Below, in pieces: positions 14,123 to 21,876 of a DNA stretch of 25,973 bases. How positions within the stretch are numbered: position 1 is the first letter of the stretch; each line of letters begins with the position of its first letter. The notes beneath the pieces were generated by a model. The model saw only the letters and a program-made list of their open reading frames with translations. It was not told the DNA's origin and searched no databases. The stretch is from NCBI GenBank assembly GCA_964483635.1, contig CAZABS010000009.1:1-25973 (forward strand). Direction: 5' to 3'. The position numbers and the translations under genes were made by a program. This stretch comes from CAZABS01 sp964483635. GTDB taxonomy: Bacteria > Patescibacteriota > Minisyncoccia > Moranbacterales > UBA1568.

Positions 14123-16963
14123 ATGCAGTACCAACCACAGAAAATTGAGCGCTTGTGGCAGAGGAAATGGTCTCGCGGTCATCCAAAGCCAAAAGGAAAA
14201 AAAGGAAAAAAAGGGAAATATTACATTCTCGATATGTTTCCATACCCGTCGGGCGATGGGCTTCATGTTGGTCATGTAGAAAATTTCACAGCAACAGATA
14301 TTTATACTCGTTTTAAACGATTCCAAGGGTACGAAGTGATTCATCCGATGGGGTGGGATGCTTTTGGGCTACCGGCAGAAAATTTTGCGATTAAGACAGG
14401 TATTCATCCTGACAAGAAAACGAGACAGTGCATCAAGAATTTTACTCGTCAAATTAATGCCATTGGCCTTTCGTATGATTGGGAGCGTGAGATCAATACT
14501 TCAAGTTCAGAGTACTACCGATGGACGCAATGGATGTTTCTCTTGCTCTATAAAAATGGCCTCGCATACAAGAAAAAAGCGAAGGTAAACTGGTGTGCGT
14601 CGTGCCAGACCGTTTTGGCAAATGAGCAAGTGGTTGATGGGAAATGTTTCCGCTCGGGCGATGTGGTGGTGCAAAAGGAACTCGAGCAATGGTTCTTCAA
14701 GATCACAGATTTTGTCGAAGATACCAAAACAAAAGAGGGAAAGAAGGTGAAGGGGCTGCTCTCTGGACTCAAGAAGCTTGATTGGCCGAGTTCTACAAAG
14801 ATGGCTCAGGCGAATTGGATTGGGCGTTCTGAAGGGGCTGAAGTAGTTTTTTATGTAGCTGATTCGGAAGAGGAAATTCGCGTGTTTACGACGCGTCTTG
14901 ACACGATTTATGGCTGCACCTACGTTGTTGTGGCACCGGAACATCCGATAATCAACAATCAAGAATCAAAAATTAAAAATTGGGAAGAAGTTGAAAAATA
15001 TCTTGCCGTTACAAAAAAGAAAACTGATCTTGAAAGGACAGAGCTGAATAAAGAAAAAACCGGAATATGTCTTGAGGGGGTTGAAGCGATTCATCCTTTT
15101 ACCGGAAAGCGTCTTCAAGTTTATGTTGCGGATTATGTCCTTGGTACCTATGGCACTGGCGCGGTGATGGGCGTTCCCGCACATGACGATCGCGATGCTG
15201 AGTTTGCGAAGAGGTATGATTTGGAAGTAATCCAATCTATTCGTCCGAGAGAAAATGCACAAGAGAATCTTATCCAAACGTATACCGAAGATGGGGTAGT
15301 GATAGATTCGCAACATTTTTCTGGGCTCACATCTGCTGATGCTCGGGAGAAAATGACTACGTGGCTTAAGAAGGAAAAACTCGGGAGGAAAGTAGTGAAT
15401 TATCGTCTCCGTGATTGGCTCATTTCTCGCCAGCGTTATTGGGGTGCACCGATCCCAATTATCTACTGCCATGAGTGTGGATTGAGAGAGCTCAAACCAA
15501 AACTTAATATCAACTTCCGTCGCCAGGACGTGTGGGATTCAATTGTAAATGGACACAAAACAATCGAGTCGCGCGTACTCAATCCCGACGAACCCCATCG
15601 TTATTTTGGAGATGTGAAGACGGGTGATGTGATTACAATGACAAACAAAATTACAAATGAAATTCGGGCACTTTCAGTAATGAAGGTCAATAAATTTCAG
15701 AGTGTTGCCGATCTTTTTAAGCACAAAGATCTTTTGAAGGCAATACACCCATCGCACACGTATAAGAGTCTGGACGAGCTTGAGAGTGCCTATACTGAGA
15801 CAGCCCCCGGCTATCTGGATCGAATTCATCAGAATGGACTTGTGGCTTGGGAGATTTCGCTGCTCAACGCCGAAAAGGCTTACCCAGTTCCTATGAAGGA
15901 ATTGCCGGTTAAGCTTCCAACTGACGTTGATTTTCGCCCAACTGGTGAATCCCCACTGGTACGTTCCAAGAGTTTTCATAAAGTAAAATGTCCGAAATGT
16001 GGAGCGAAAGCTCGGCGCGAATCGGACACTATGGACACGTTTGTATGTTCAAGTTGGTACTATTTACGGTTTGCTGATCCACAAAACCAGAAAGCGTTTG
16101 CCTCAAAGAAAAATTTGGAAAAAAATCTTCCGGTAGATTTTTATATGGGAGGTGCTGAGCATACCGTGCTTCATCTTCTCTACGCGCGGTTCTTCACGAA
16201 GATGTTAGCCAAAAGTGGGTATGTAAATTTTGACGAGCCATTTACCAAATTGCGTCATCAGGGAATTATCCTCGGCGAGGATGGAAACAAGATGTCCAAA
16301 TCCAAGGGAAATGTTGTGAACCCAGATCAGGTCATTGAGGAATTTGGGGCAGACAGCCTCCGGCTTTATGAGATGTTTATGGGGCCGCTTGAAGAGATGA
16401 AGCCTTGGAAAACCTCGAGTATTGTTGGACTACGTCGTTTTCTTGAAAGAGTTTGGAAGCTTCAAGAAAAAACCGGAAAGCAACTATCAACAATCAGCAA
16501 TAAACAGATCGAGCCACTTCTCCATAAAACAATCAAAAAAGTTACTGAGGACATCGAGTCTTTCAAATTTAATACCGCAATAAGCAGTCTCATGATCTTG
16601 GTCAATGCTCTCGAAAAAGAGGAGACTCTGTCGATTGGGGCTTATCGATCACTTCTTATTCTCCTAAGTCCATTTGCTCCGCACCTTACCGAAGAACTTT
16701 GGGAAAGACTTGGAGAACACCAGTCGATTTTTCTTGCAGAGTGGCCGAAGTGGGACAAGCACAAGATTGTGGAAGAAACGATGACTATCGTAGTTCAGGT
16801 CAATGGTAAGGTGCGCGAAAGATTAGCTGTGGATGCTCGAGCAACAGAAAAAGAAATTCAAGAGGCGGCTCTTTCGTCCGTAGCGATTGCGAAGATTCTC
16901 TCTGGTGCGATGCCGAAAAAATATATTTTTGTGCCTGGACGTCTCATCAATATTGTGGTGTAG
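14123..16963 (+). CDS. leuS: Leucine--tRNA ligase with inserted ASCH-like domain
   Basis: The 946-aa class I synthetase has HVGH (residues 48-51, HIGH motif) after DMFPYPSGDGL, KMSKS at 723-727, a CP1 editing domain (about 240-430, with GTGAVMGVPAHDDRDAEFA) and a C-terminal anticodon domain. The zinc knuckle is split: CHEC at 449-452 and CPKC at 623-626. Between them lie about 120 residues (about 459-582) absent from ordinary LeuRS, with the ASCH signature G-x-K-x2-E-x-R (GHKTIESR, 477-484), a GDVI strand and a final LVAWEI strand. The protein is longer than the E. coli enzyme (860 aa) mainly for this reason. A Lys-rich stretch (KPKGKKGKKGK, about 22-32) also sits before the HIGH region. Start 14123 was chosen because the upstream TTG is inside a terminator; GGGGGGAG lies 14 nt or more upstream, too far for a normal SD. 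Confidence 0.93.
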   Translation: MQYQPQKIERLWQRKWSRGHPKPKGKKGKKGKYYILDMFPYPSGDGLHVGHVENFTATDIYTRFKRFQGYEVIHPMGWDAFGLPAENFAIKTGIHPDKKTRQCIKNFTRQINAIGLSYDWEREINTSSSEYYRWTQWMFLLLYKNGLAYKKKAKVNWCASCQTVLANEQVVDGKCFRSGDVVVQKELEQWFFKITDFVEDTKTKEGKKVKGLLSGLKKLDWPSSTKMAQANWIGRSEGAEVVFYVADSEEEIRVFTTRLDTIYGCTYVVVAPEHPIINNQESKIKNWEEVEKYLAVTKKKTDLERTELNKEKTGICLEGVEAIHPFTGKRLQVYVADYVLGTYGTGAVMGVPAHDDRDAEFAKRYDLEVIQSIRPRENAQENLIQTYTEDGVVIDSQHFSGLTSADAREKMTTWLKKEKLGRKVVNYRLRDWLISRQRYWGAPIPIIYCHECGLRELKPKLNINFRRQDVWDSIVNGHKTIESRVLNPDEPHRYFGDVKTGDVITMTNKITNEIRALSVMKVNKFQSVADLFKHKDLLKAIHPSHTYKSLDELESAYTETAPGYLDRIHQNGLVAWEISLLNAEKAYPVPMKELPVKLPTDVDFRPTGESPLVRSKSFHKVKCPKCGAKARRESDTMDTFVCSSWYYLRFADPQNQKAFASKKNLEKNLPVDFYMGGAEHTVLHLLYARFFTKMLAKSGYVNFDEPFTKLRHQGIILGEDGNKMSKSKGNVVNPDQVIEEFGADSLRLYEMFMGPLEEMKPWKTSSIVGLRRFLERVWKLQEKTGKQLSTISNKQIEPLLHKTIKKVTEDIESFKFNTAISSLMILVNALEKEETLSIGAYRSLLILLSPFAPHLTEELWERLGEHQSIFLAEWPKWDKHKIVEETMTIVVQVNGKVRERLAVDARATEKEIQEAALSSVAIAKILSGAMPKKYIFVPGRLINIVV

Positions 16964-16966
16964 ATC

Positions 16967-16996
16967 TGAGACAGGCTATTCGATTTCGGGTACAAT
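16967..16996 (+). promoter_or_regulatory. Promoter of the exonuclease gene, near-leaderless
   Basis: TGAGAC (16967-16972) and TACAAT (16991-16996) are 18 nt apart. The ATG is only 9 nt after the -10, so the mRNA would have almost no leader. Confidence 0.5.
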
Positions 16997-17005
16997 AAAA
17001 TCTAT

Positions 17006-17677
17006 ATGAAAAGTAGTATCCCACAATTGTTGCCGCTCGATCGGCCACTCATTATCTTTGATTTAGAAACGACTGGTCTTGAAGCTGGTGATGACAAGAT
17101 TCTTGAGCTCGCTTACGAAAAGATCCTTCCTTCAGGGGAAATCATTGCAGCCGTGTATCGAATGAATCCAGGAAAACCGATTCCACCTGAGGCTACTCAA
17201 ATCAATGGCATTCGAGATGAAGAAGTAAAGGATGCTCCGAGTTTTGCCAAGCTTTCCTATGAACTCTGGAGTATGTTTGAAGGTGCTGATGTTGGAGGTT
17301 TTAACGTTATCGGATTCGACCTACCTTTCTTGAAAGCTGAGTTTGCATCGGTTGGGAAAAGTTTTGATTTTCTCTCCAAAAAAGTACTTGATGCAAAAAT
17401 TCTCTACCACAAAATGGAAGCGAGAGATATGTTTACTCCAAGAAATCTTTCTGCGGCGTATAAACTTTATTGTGGAAAGGAGCACACAACAGCTCATACA
17501 GGTGCGGGAGATGTTCGGGTTACTGTTGAAATTCTCGAAAAACAACTGGAACAATATCCAGAATTCCGCGACTGGACGTATCTCGCTTCACTTCATGGCA
17601 ATAAAGACCTTCTTTTTTCCGCAAAAACAGAACATGCTCCGCTCGTGCAAAGCGCTGGAGTGGCGACGCTTTTTTAA
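17006..17677 (+). CDS. DnaQ-like DEDDh 3'-5' exonuclease
   Basis: The 223-aa protein shows the exonuclease motifs in order: FDLETTGL with Asp19 and Glu21, GFNVIGFDLPFL with Asp105, and AHTGAGDV with His164 and Asp169. This gives a complete DEDDh active site. These enzymes remove 3' nucleotides from DNA or RNA (DNA polymerase III epsilon / RNase T group); which substrate applies cannot be read here. There is no polymerase-binding tail that I recognise, so a free-standing repair or RNA-processing enzyme is as likely as a replicative proofreader. The start follows a TACAAT box by 9 nt with no SD. uppP starts 11 nt downstream, behind AAGGGG. Confidence 0.88.
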   Translation: MKSSIPQLLPLDRPLIIFDLETTGLEAGDDKILELAYEKILPSGEIIAAVYRMNPGKPIPPEATQINGIRDEEVKDAPSFAKLSYELWSMFEGADVGGFNVIGFDLPFLKAEFASVGKSFDFLSKKVLDAKILYHKMEARDMFTPRNLSAAYKLYCGKEHTTAHTGAGDVRVTVEILEKQLEQYPEFRDWTYLASLHGNKDLLFSAKTEHAPLVQSAGVATLF

Positions 17678-17688
17678 AGGGGAAAATT

Positions 17689-18453
17689 ATGGATTTTTTT
17701 CAAGCAGTATTATTGGGGATGGTAGAGGGTATAACTGAATTCCTTCCGATTTCTTCGACAGGACACCTAATTTTGACCGCTCGTCTTCTCCGTATACCTT
17801 CTTCTGCCTTTCTCTCAACATTCGAAATTGCTATCCAATTCGGCGCCATTCTTGCGGCGGCAGTACTTTATTGGCGACAGCTTTTATTTGATCGAGCAAT
17901 CTTAACACGGGTGTTTGTTGCCTTGCTACCCGCACTTGGGGTTGGATTTGTGTTTTATTCAACGATTAAGAAGATGCTTGATTCTGAGAGAACGGTATTG
18001 TGGGCACTGTTGGTTGGCGGGTTGCTCATTATTCTCTTTGAGATATTTTATCGCGCCAAAGAGTCGATCACCGATGTCAAATCCATGTCGTATCGTACGG
18101 CATTTCTTGTCGGACTATTTCAATCGCTTGCAGTGATCCCAGGAGTTTCCCGGGCTGGTGCGACTATTCTTGGTGGACTCTGGCTCGGGATGAAGCGAGC
18201 CATCATTGTAGAATTTTCTTTTTTACTTGCTATTCCAACGATGTTTGCAGCAACAACACTTGAACTGATGAAAAATTCCTCAATACTTACCCTCGAGAAT
18301 TTTGATGCCCTCATGATAGGTTTTTGCACGGCTTTTCTCGTGGCTTTGTTCGCGATTAAATTCTTCCTCCGTTTTATTGGGACACATACATTTCTTTCAT
18401 TTGGAGTGTATCGGATTGGGGTAGCACTCCTTCTTTTTTTGATCCTTTATTGA
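17689..18453 (+). CDS. uppP: Undecaprenyl-diphosphatase
   Basis: The 254-aa multispan membrane protein has both BacA/UppP signatures: VEGITEFLPISSTGH (about residues 9-23, with the catalytic-region Glu and the SSTGH motif) and PGVSRAGATI around residue 148-157. It dephosphorylates undecaprenyl diphosphate so that the lipid carrier can be reused for peptidoglycan and surface polysaccharide. It is slightly shorter than E. coli UppP (273 aa). Six to eight hydrophobic helices are evident. It has a real SD, AAGGGG about 7 nt before the ATG, unlike its neighbours. It ends with TGA, which supports the standard code. folD follows 9 nt later. Confidence 0.94.
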   Translation: MDFFQAVLLGMVEGITEFLPISSTGHLILTARLLRIPSSAFLSTFEIAIQFGAILAAAVLYWRQLLFDRAILTRVFVALLPALGVGFVFYSTIKKMLDSERTVLWALLVGGLLIILFEIFYRAKESITDVKSMSYRTAFLVGLFQSLAVIPGVSRAGATILGGLWLGMKRAIIVEFSFLLAIPTMFAATTLELMKNSSILTLENFDALMIGFCTAFLVALFAIKFFLRFIGTHTFLSFGVYRIGVALLLFLILY

Positions 18454-18462
18454 TGTTATGGT

Positions 18463-19302
18463 ATGGAGCTCCTCTCAGGAAAAAAAATAGCAGAAGAGAT
18501 ATTCACAACGCTTCAGAAAACAATTCTTCAAGAACAGCTCGCCCCAAAACTTGCGGTTGTTCTTGTTGGTGATGATCCAGCCTCACATCTCTACGTACGG
18601 TTGAAAAAATCAGCAGCAGAAAAAATTGGGATGATTTGCGAGGTCACTCTTTTTCCTCGAGATGTTTCACAAACAGCTCTCGAGCAGCATATTCAGATGC
18701 TAAATCTTGATACATCAGTTCATGGAATTCTCATTCAATTTCCTCTTCCTGTTGGATTTGACGAAGATATTCTGGTTCAACAAATTGATTCACAGAAAGA
18801 TGCCGATGGATTTCACCAAGATACCCTTGCGAAGTTTTTGGCCGGTGATCGCGGAGCCGAGCCAGTTTTTCCTCGGGCGATTGCGACCTTAATTCAATCT
18901 TGTAAAACAAATTTAAAAGAGAAGAGGGCTGTAGCTCTCGTTAACTCCGTTCTCTTTGGAAAAATTATTGAACAAACATTGAAAAATCTTGGCGCAATAC
19001 CAACAATTATCCAGGCAACTAAATGGGAAGAAGATTTGGATGAGGTGTTGGGTGCAGATGTAGTAGTGACGGCGTGTGGGCAGGCAAAAATGATTACGAG
19101 AGCCCATCTCTCTCCGCACGTGATTGTGATCGACGGGGGGATTACCATGGTTGATGGACATGCGGTCGGGGATGTTGATCGTGAAAGCGTCGATGATATT
19201 CCTGGATGGCTCTCTCCGGTACCCGGAGGAGTTGGGCCGGTGACGGTAGCGAGCCTTTTGGCGCGAGTGGTTGAGAGTGCTCGCCGAACAACAAATCAAT
19301 AG
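18463..19302 (+). CDS. folD: FolD-family methylenetetrahydrofolate dehydrogenase/cyclohydrolase, degenerate motifs
   Basis: The 279-aa protein is full length for FolD. The catalytic Tyr44 and Lys48 (YVRLK), GILIQFPLP with Gln92, KDADGF (112-117), VIVIDGGI and PGGVGPVT (254-261) are present. Two other signatures are altered: the usual PCTP before the dinucleotide domain reads VFPR (about 135-138), and the GRSxxVG nucleotide loop reads VNSVLFG (about 160-166). FolD interconverts 5,10-methylene-THF, methenyl-THF and 10-formyl-THF. The cyclohydrolase core looks sound; dehydrogenase activity with NADP is uncertain because the loop that binds the cofactor is changed. It is co-directional with uppP, 9 nt downstream. 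Confidence 0.88.
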   Translation: MELLSGKKIAEEIFTTLQKTILQEQLAPKLAVVLVGDDPASHLYVRLKKSAAEKIGMICEVTLFPRDVSQTALEQHIQMLNLDTSVHGILIQFPLPVGFDEDILVQQIDSQKDADGFHQDTLAKFLAGDRGAEPVFPRAIATLIQSCKTNLKEKRAVALVNSVLFGKIIEQTLKNLGAIPTIIQATKWEEDLDEVLGADVVVTACGQAKMITRAHLSPHVIVIDGGITMVDGHAVGDVDRESVDDIPGWLSPVPGGVGPVTVASLLARVVESARRTTNQ

Positions 19303-19304
19303 AG

Positions 19305-19316
19305 TATAATCAAGAC
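19305..19316 (+). promoter_or_regulatory. Leaderless promoter of the PilX-like gene
   Basis: TATAAT (19305-19310) lies 2 nt after the folD stop and 6 nt before the ATG, so transcription would start at or next to the start codon. The -35 region is weak. Confidence 0.5.
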
Positions 19317-19904
19317 ATGCAGTACTCTTCACGAAAACAAAAAGGATCTGTGCTCGTTTTTTCCCTCTTAGTGTTAACTATTTTGTTAGCTTCAGCGCTG
19401 GCGGTTATGAGTGTGGCAGTGGTGGAGCAGCAGAGTTCTTTTGCGACACAACGATCAGTGATTGCTTTTCAGGCAGCAGATAGTGGCGCGGAGCGAGTGC
19501 TCGAAAGGATATATCAATATAATAGTCCAGCGGTGGGAGTAGCGAATACGAATGATTGTGATACAGCTACTTGGCCAATAGGCACAAATTTCCCTTGGCC
19601 AAATAATCCAACAAATAACCCGTGTGACTGGGATCCAACATTCAATGAAATGAAATCTCATTTGTCTGAGATTACTTCCTCTGGAGCAAACGGTCCTGGG
19701 TGTGGTGGTAATCCAGCATCGATGGCATTTTTAAACGAATCAGAACCTTACTATTGGGTCTGGGTTACCTTTCTTGATGAGGATGGAGATGCAATCGACT
19801 GTAATGATCTAGGCTGGCGAGATAAAGTCGTGAAGATACGCTCACAAGGTGTTTACCGGAATACCTCGCGTTTTATCGAGATGGGCGTTCGTCCTCGTGA
19901 ATAA
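19317..19904 (+). CDS. PilX-like type IV pilus-associated protein
   Basis: The 195-aa protein begins with a short basic stretch (MQYSSRKQKG) and one hydrophobic helix, SVLVFSLLVLTILLASALAVMSVAV (about residues 11-35). A FATQRSVIAFQAADSGAERVLE segment follows; this is the PilX N-terminal pattern, in which the helix packs into the pilus and AADSGAE is the conserved motif. The rest is a Cys-containing, Asn/Trp-rich extracytoplasmic domain (four Cys, perhaps disulfides). It probably belongs to the type IV pilus system, whose other genes are outside the window. The start matches a TATAAT-driven leaderless transcript. Confidence 0.75.
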   Translation: MQYSSRKQKGSVLVFSLLVLTILLASALAVMSVAVVEQQSSFATQRSVIAFQAADSGAERVLERIYQYNSPAVGVANTNDCDTATWPIGTNFPWPNNPTNNPCDWDPTFNEMKSHLSEITSSGANGPGCGGNPASMAFLNESEPYYWVWVTFLDEDGDAIDCNDLGWRDKVVKIRSQGVYRNTSRFIEMGVRPRE

Positions 19905-19921
19905 GGTTTTGTTGGAGAATG

Positions 19922-20004
19922 TGCCGCGGGAGAGACTCGAACTCTCATGATATTGCTATCGCGGGATTTTGAGTCCCGTGTGTCTGCCATTCCACCACCG
20001 CGGC
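19922..20004 (-). tRNA. tRNA-Leu (anticodon CAA)
   Basis: On the minus strand a 7-bp acceptor stem GCCGCGG/CCGCGGC, a D-arm with GGTGGAATGGCAGACAC, an anticodon stem CGGGA/TCCCG with loop CTCAAAA (anticodon CAA), a long class II variable arm and a GTTCGAGTC T-arm are all visible. Discriminator A is at 19922. CCA is not encoded, so it must be added after transcription. The long variable arm and CAA anticodon fit leucine (UUG codons). The gene stands alone between the PilX-like gene and parA. Confidence 0.95.
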
Positions 20005-20042
20005 GAGTTTTCTTTTGGCTCGAATAAGGGCAGGATAGGCAA

Positions 20043-20071
20043 TTGATTCGGAATTGTCAATCACCTATAAT
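20043..20071 (+). promoter_or_regulatory. parA promoter, leaderless
   Basis: TTGATT (20043-20048) and consensus TATAAT (20066-20071) are exactly 17 nt apart. The parA ATG follows the -10 by 6 nt, so the mRNA should start at the initiation codon. Confidence 0.7.
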
Positions 20072-20077
20072 ACCTCT

Positions 20078-20869
20078 ATGGCTAAAATTCTTGCGTTCGT
20101 CAATCAAAAAGGAGGGGTCGGAAAAACCACCTCAACGATTAATGTTGCCCGCTACTTAGCAGAAGCGGGGAAACGTGTGCTCCTTGTCGATCTTGATCCA
20201 CAGGGGAATGCTTCATCGGGTCTTGGGATTCATGTGCGAAATCTTGAGAAAAATCTCTATCACGCCATGATCCTTGGTCAGCCACCGCAGGAAATTATTC
20301 TTGATACAGGAATTGAAAACTTATTTCTTATTCCTGCTGCCCAGGATTTAGCCGGCGCGGAAATTGAAATGGTTCACATTGAGAATCGAGAGTTTCGCTT
20401 GTACTATGTGCTCCGTCAGGTTCGTCCACATTTTGACTATATTCTGATTGATAGCCCTCCTTCGCTTGGATTGCTTACAGTAAATGGACTTGTTGCTAGT
20501 GACGGAGTAATTATCCCTGTTCAGACTGAGTATTATGCGCTTGAGGGTCTCTCGCAGCTTTTGGGAACGGTAGAACTGGTTCGAGAACATTTGCAACCAA
20601 ATCTGAAAATTGAGGGGGCACTCCTTACTCTTTTTGATAAACGTAATCGGTTAGCGCGTCAGGTTGTAGATGAAGTCCGGAAGCATTTTCCTGGACCAGT
20701 TTTTGAGAGTGTTATTCCGCGATCGGTACGTTTGGCTGAAGCTCCAAGTTTCGGGAAATCCATTCTTGATTTTGATGCTTTTTCGAAGGGTGCCAGAGCG
20801 TATAAATTTGTTGTACGAGAACTTTTGGAACGTGAAGCAGAGAGTCATGCTCCCATGAAAGTGCTATAA
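20078..20869 (+). CDS. parA: Chromosome-partitioning ATPase ParA (Soj)
   Basis: The 263-aa protein starts MAKILAFVNQKGGVGKTTST, with the deviant Walker A KGGVGKTT at residues 11-18 (signature Lys11). LLVDLDPQGNASSGLG (switch I) and YILIDSPPSLGLLTVNG (Walker B) follow. The length is that of chromosomal Soj/ParA, without an N-terminal HTH. ParA binds DNA non-specifically in its ATP form and moves ParB-parS complexes. An in-frame ATG at 20054 overlaps the promoter and is rejected. parB follows after a 104-nt structured gap. No parS site was found in the window. Confidence 0.95.
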   Translation: MAKILAFVNQKGGVGKTTSTINVARYLAEAGKRVLLVDLDPQGNASSGLGIHVRNLEKNLYHAMILGQPPQEIILDTGIENLFLIPAAQDLAGAEIEMVHIENREFRLYYVLRQVRPHFDYILIDSPPSLGLLTVNGLVASDGVIIPVQTEYYALEGLSQLLGTVELVREHLQPNLKIEGALLTLFDKRNRLARQVVDEVRKHFPGPVFESVIPRSVRLAEAPSFGKSILDFDAFSKGARAYKFVVRELLEREAESHAPMKVL

Positions 20870-20870
20870 T
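20862..20870 (+). promoter_or_regulatory. parB promoter at the end of parA
   Basis: TGCTATAAT is a perfect extended -10 that overlaps the parA stop codon. It would give parB a leader of about 97 nt that can fold: an outer stem GGAAAAAT/ATTTTTCC (20880-20887, 20950-20957) and an inner hairpin 20914-20930. Confidence 0.5.
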
Positions 20871-20973
20871 AAAAAAGTCGGAAAAATGAAAACGTAAAAT
20901 GAAAAGGTATCAGACTCATTCTCAATGGGTGCACGGCGTTTCGCATTCGATTTTTCCCTATTGATTTTCTCTT

Positions 20974-21867
20974 ATGGCACAGCAATATGGACTCGGGCGA
21001 GGGCTTGCCTCACTCATCCCCCCAAAAAAAGATTCGCAAGGGACTCCTTCTTCGCCGGTATTTCAAGTACCTGAACTCTCTGCGGTAGCCCTTCCGGGGA
21101 ATAATCCTGAGGAGGCACCGATTGATCAAATTATTCCGAATCCTCATCAACCTCGACTGAATTTTGATGAGAAAAAACTTGATGAGTTAGCCAATTCTAT
21201 ACGAGAACATGGAATTTTGCAGCCACTTATTGTTACTCGGGTTGAGCATGGATATGAATTAATTGCTGGGGAACGACGGCTTCAGGCAGCAAAGAAAGTA
21301 GGATTGACAACCGTGCCGGTTATCGTGCGCGCAGCGGGCGAACAAGAAAAACTCGAGCTTGCTATTATCGAAAATATTCAGCGTCACGATCTGAACCCAA
21401 TCGAAGAAGCCAAGGCGTATCTCCGTCTCACAGAGGAGTTCCATCTTTCTCAAGAAGCTGTAGCAGAAAAAATGGGAAAAAGTCGTTCGGTAGTAGCGAA
21501 TACGCTGCGACTCTTGGCGTTACCTGTTGAAATTCAGCGGGCGGTCGCGGGAGGGCAACTTTCTGAAGGACATGCAAAAGCACTTCTCTCGATTGAAAAT
21601 TCAGAAAAGCAACGGGCGCTCTTTGACTTGATCATCAAAGATGAATTGACTGTTCGAGAAACAGAGGGGAAGGCACGTGAAGTATCTGTGCGTGGACATG
21701 TACGACAACAAAAAGTTGTGACACCTGAGCTGGCCGCGAAAGAAGAATGGCTTACAGAACAACTCGGAACGAAGGTTAAGATACAAACCAGTGGGAAGGG
21801 TGGAAAAATTACTATTGAATATTACTCACCCGAAGAACTTAATTCGTTGTTGAGTCGTTTGGCGTAA
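20974..21867 (+). CDS. parB: Chromosome-partitioning protein ParB (Spo0J)
   Basis: The 297-aa protein opens with the conserved YGLGRGLASLIP (residues 5-16), the segment that stimulates the ParA ATPase. It then has the ParB/Srx domain with IIPNPHQPR (53-61), GERR (99-102) and ENIQRHDLNPIEEA (133-146), residues of the CTP-binding pocket and clamp. A helix-turn-helix follows (about 155-182, LSQEAVAEKMGKSRSVVANTLRLL) for parS recognition. The C-terminal dimerisation region is present. It loads on parS near the origin and recruits SMC. It converges with the manC-like gene with only 9 nt between stops and no clear terminator. Confidence 0.94.
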   Translation: MAQQYGLGRGLASLIPPKKDSQGTPSSPVFQVPELSAVALPGNNPEEAPIDQIIPNPHQPRLNFDEKKLDELANSIREHGILQPLIVTRVEHGYELIAGERRLQAAKKVGLTTVPVIVRAAGEQEKLELAIIENIQRHDLNPIEEAKAYLRLTEEFHLSQEAVAEKMGKSRSVVANTLRLLALPVEIQRAVAGGQLSEGHAKALLSIENSEKQRALFDLIIKDELTVRETEGKAREVSVRGHVRQQKVVTPELAAKEEWLTEQLGTKVKIQTSGKGGKITIEYYSPEELNSLLSRLA

Positions 21868-21876
21868 CGAATTATC

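Noticed and set aside
14189..14220. Lys/Gly-rich run in LeuRS as a sequencing error or frameshift
   Set aside because: The frame stays intact on both sides and the HIGH motif follows normally; it is a low-complexity insertion.
20870..20973. parS site next to parAB
   Set aside because: No sequence close to TGTTTCACGTGAAACA is visible; the palindromes there differ.
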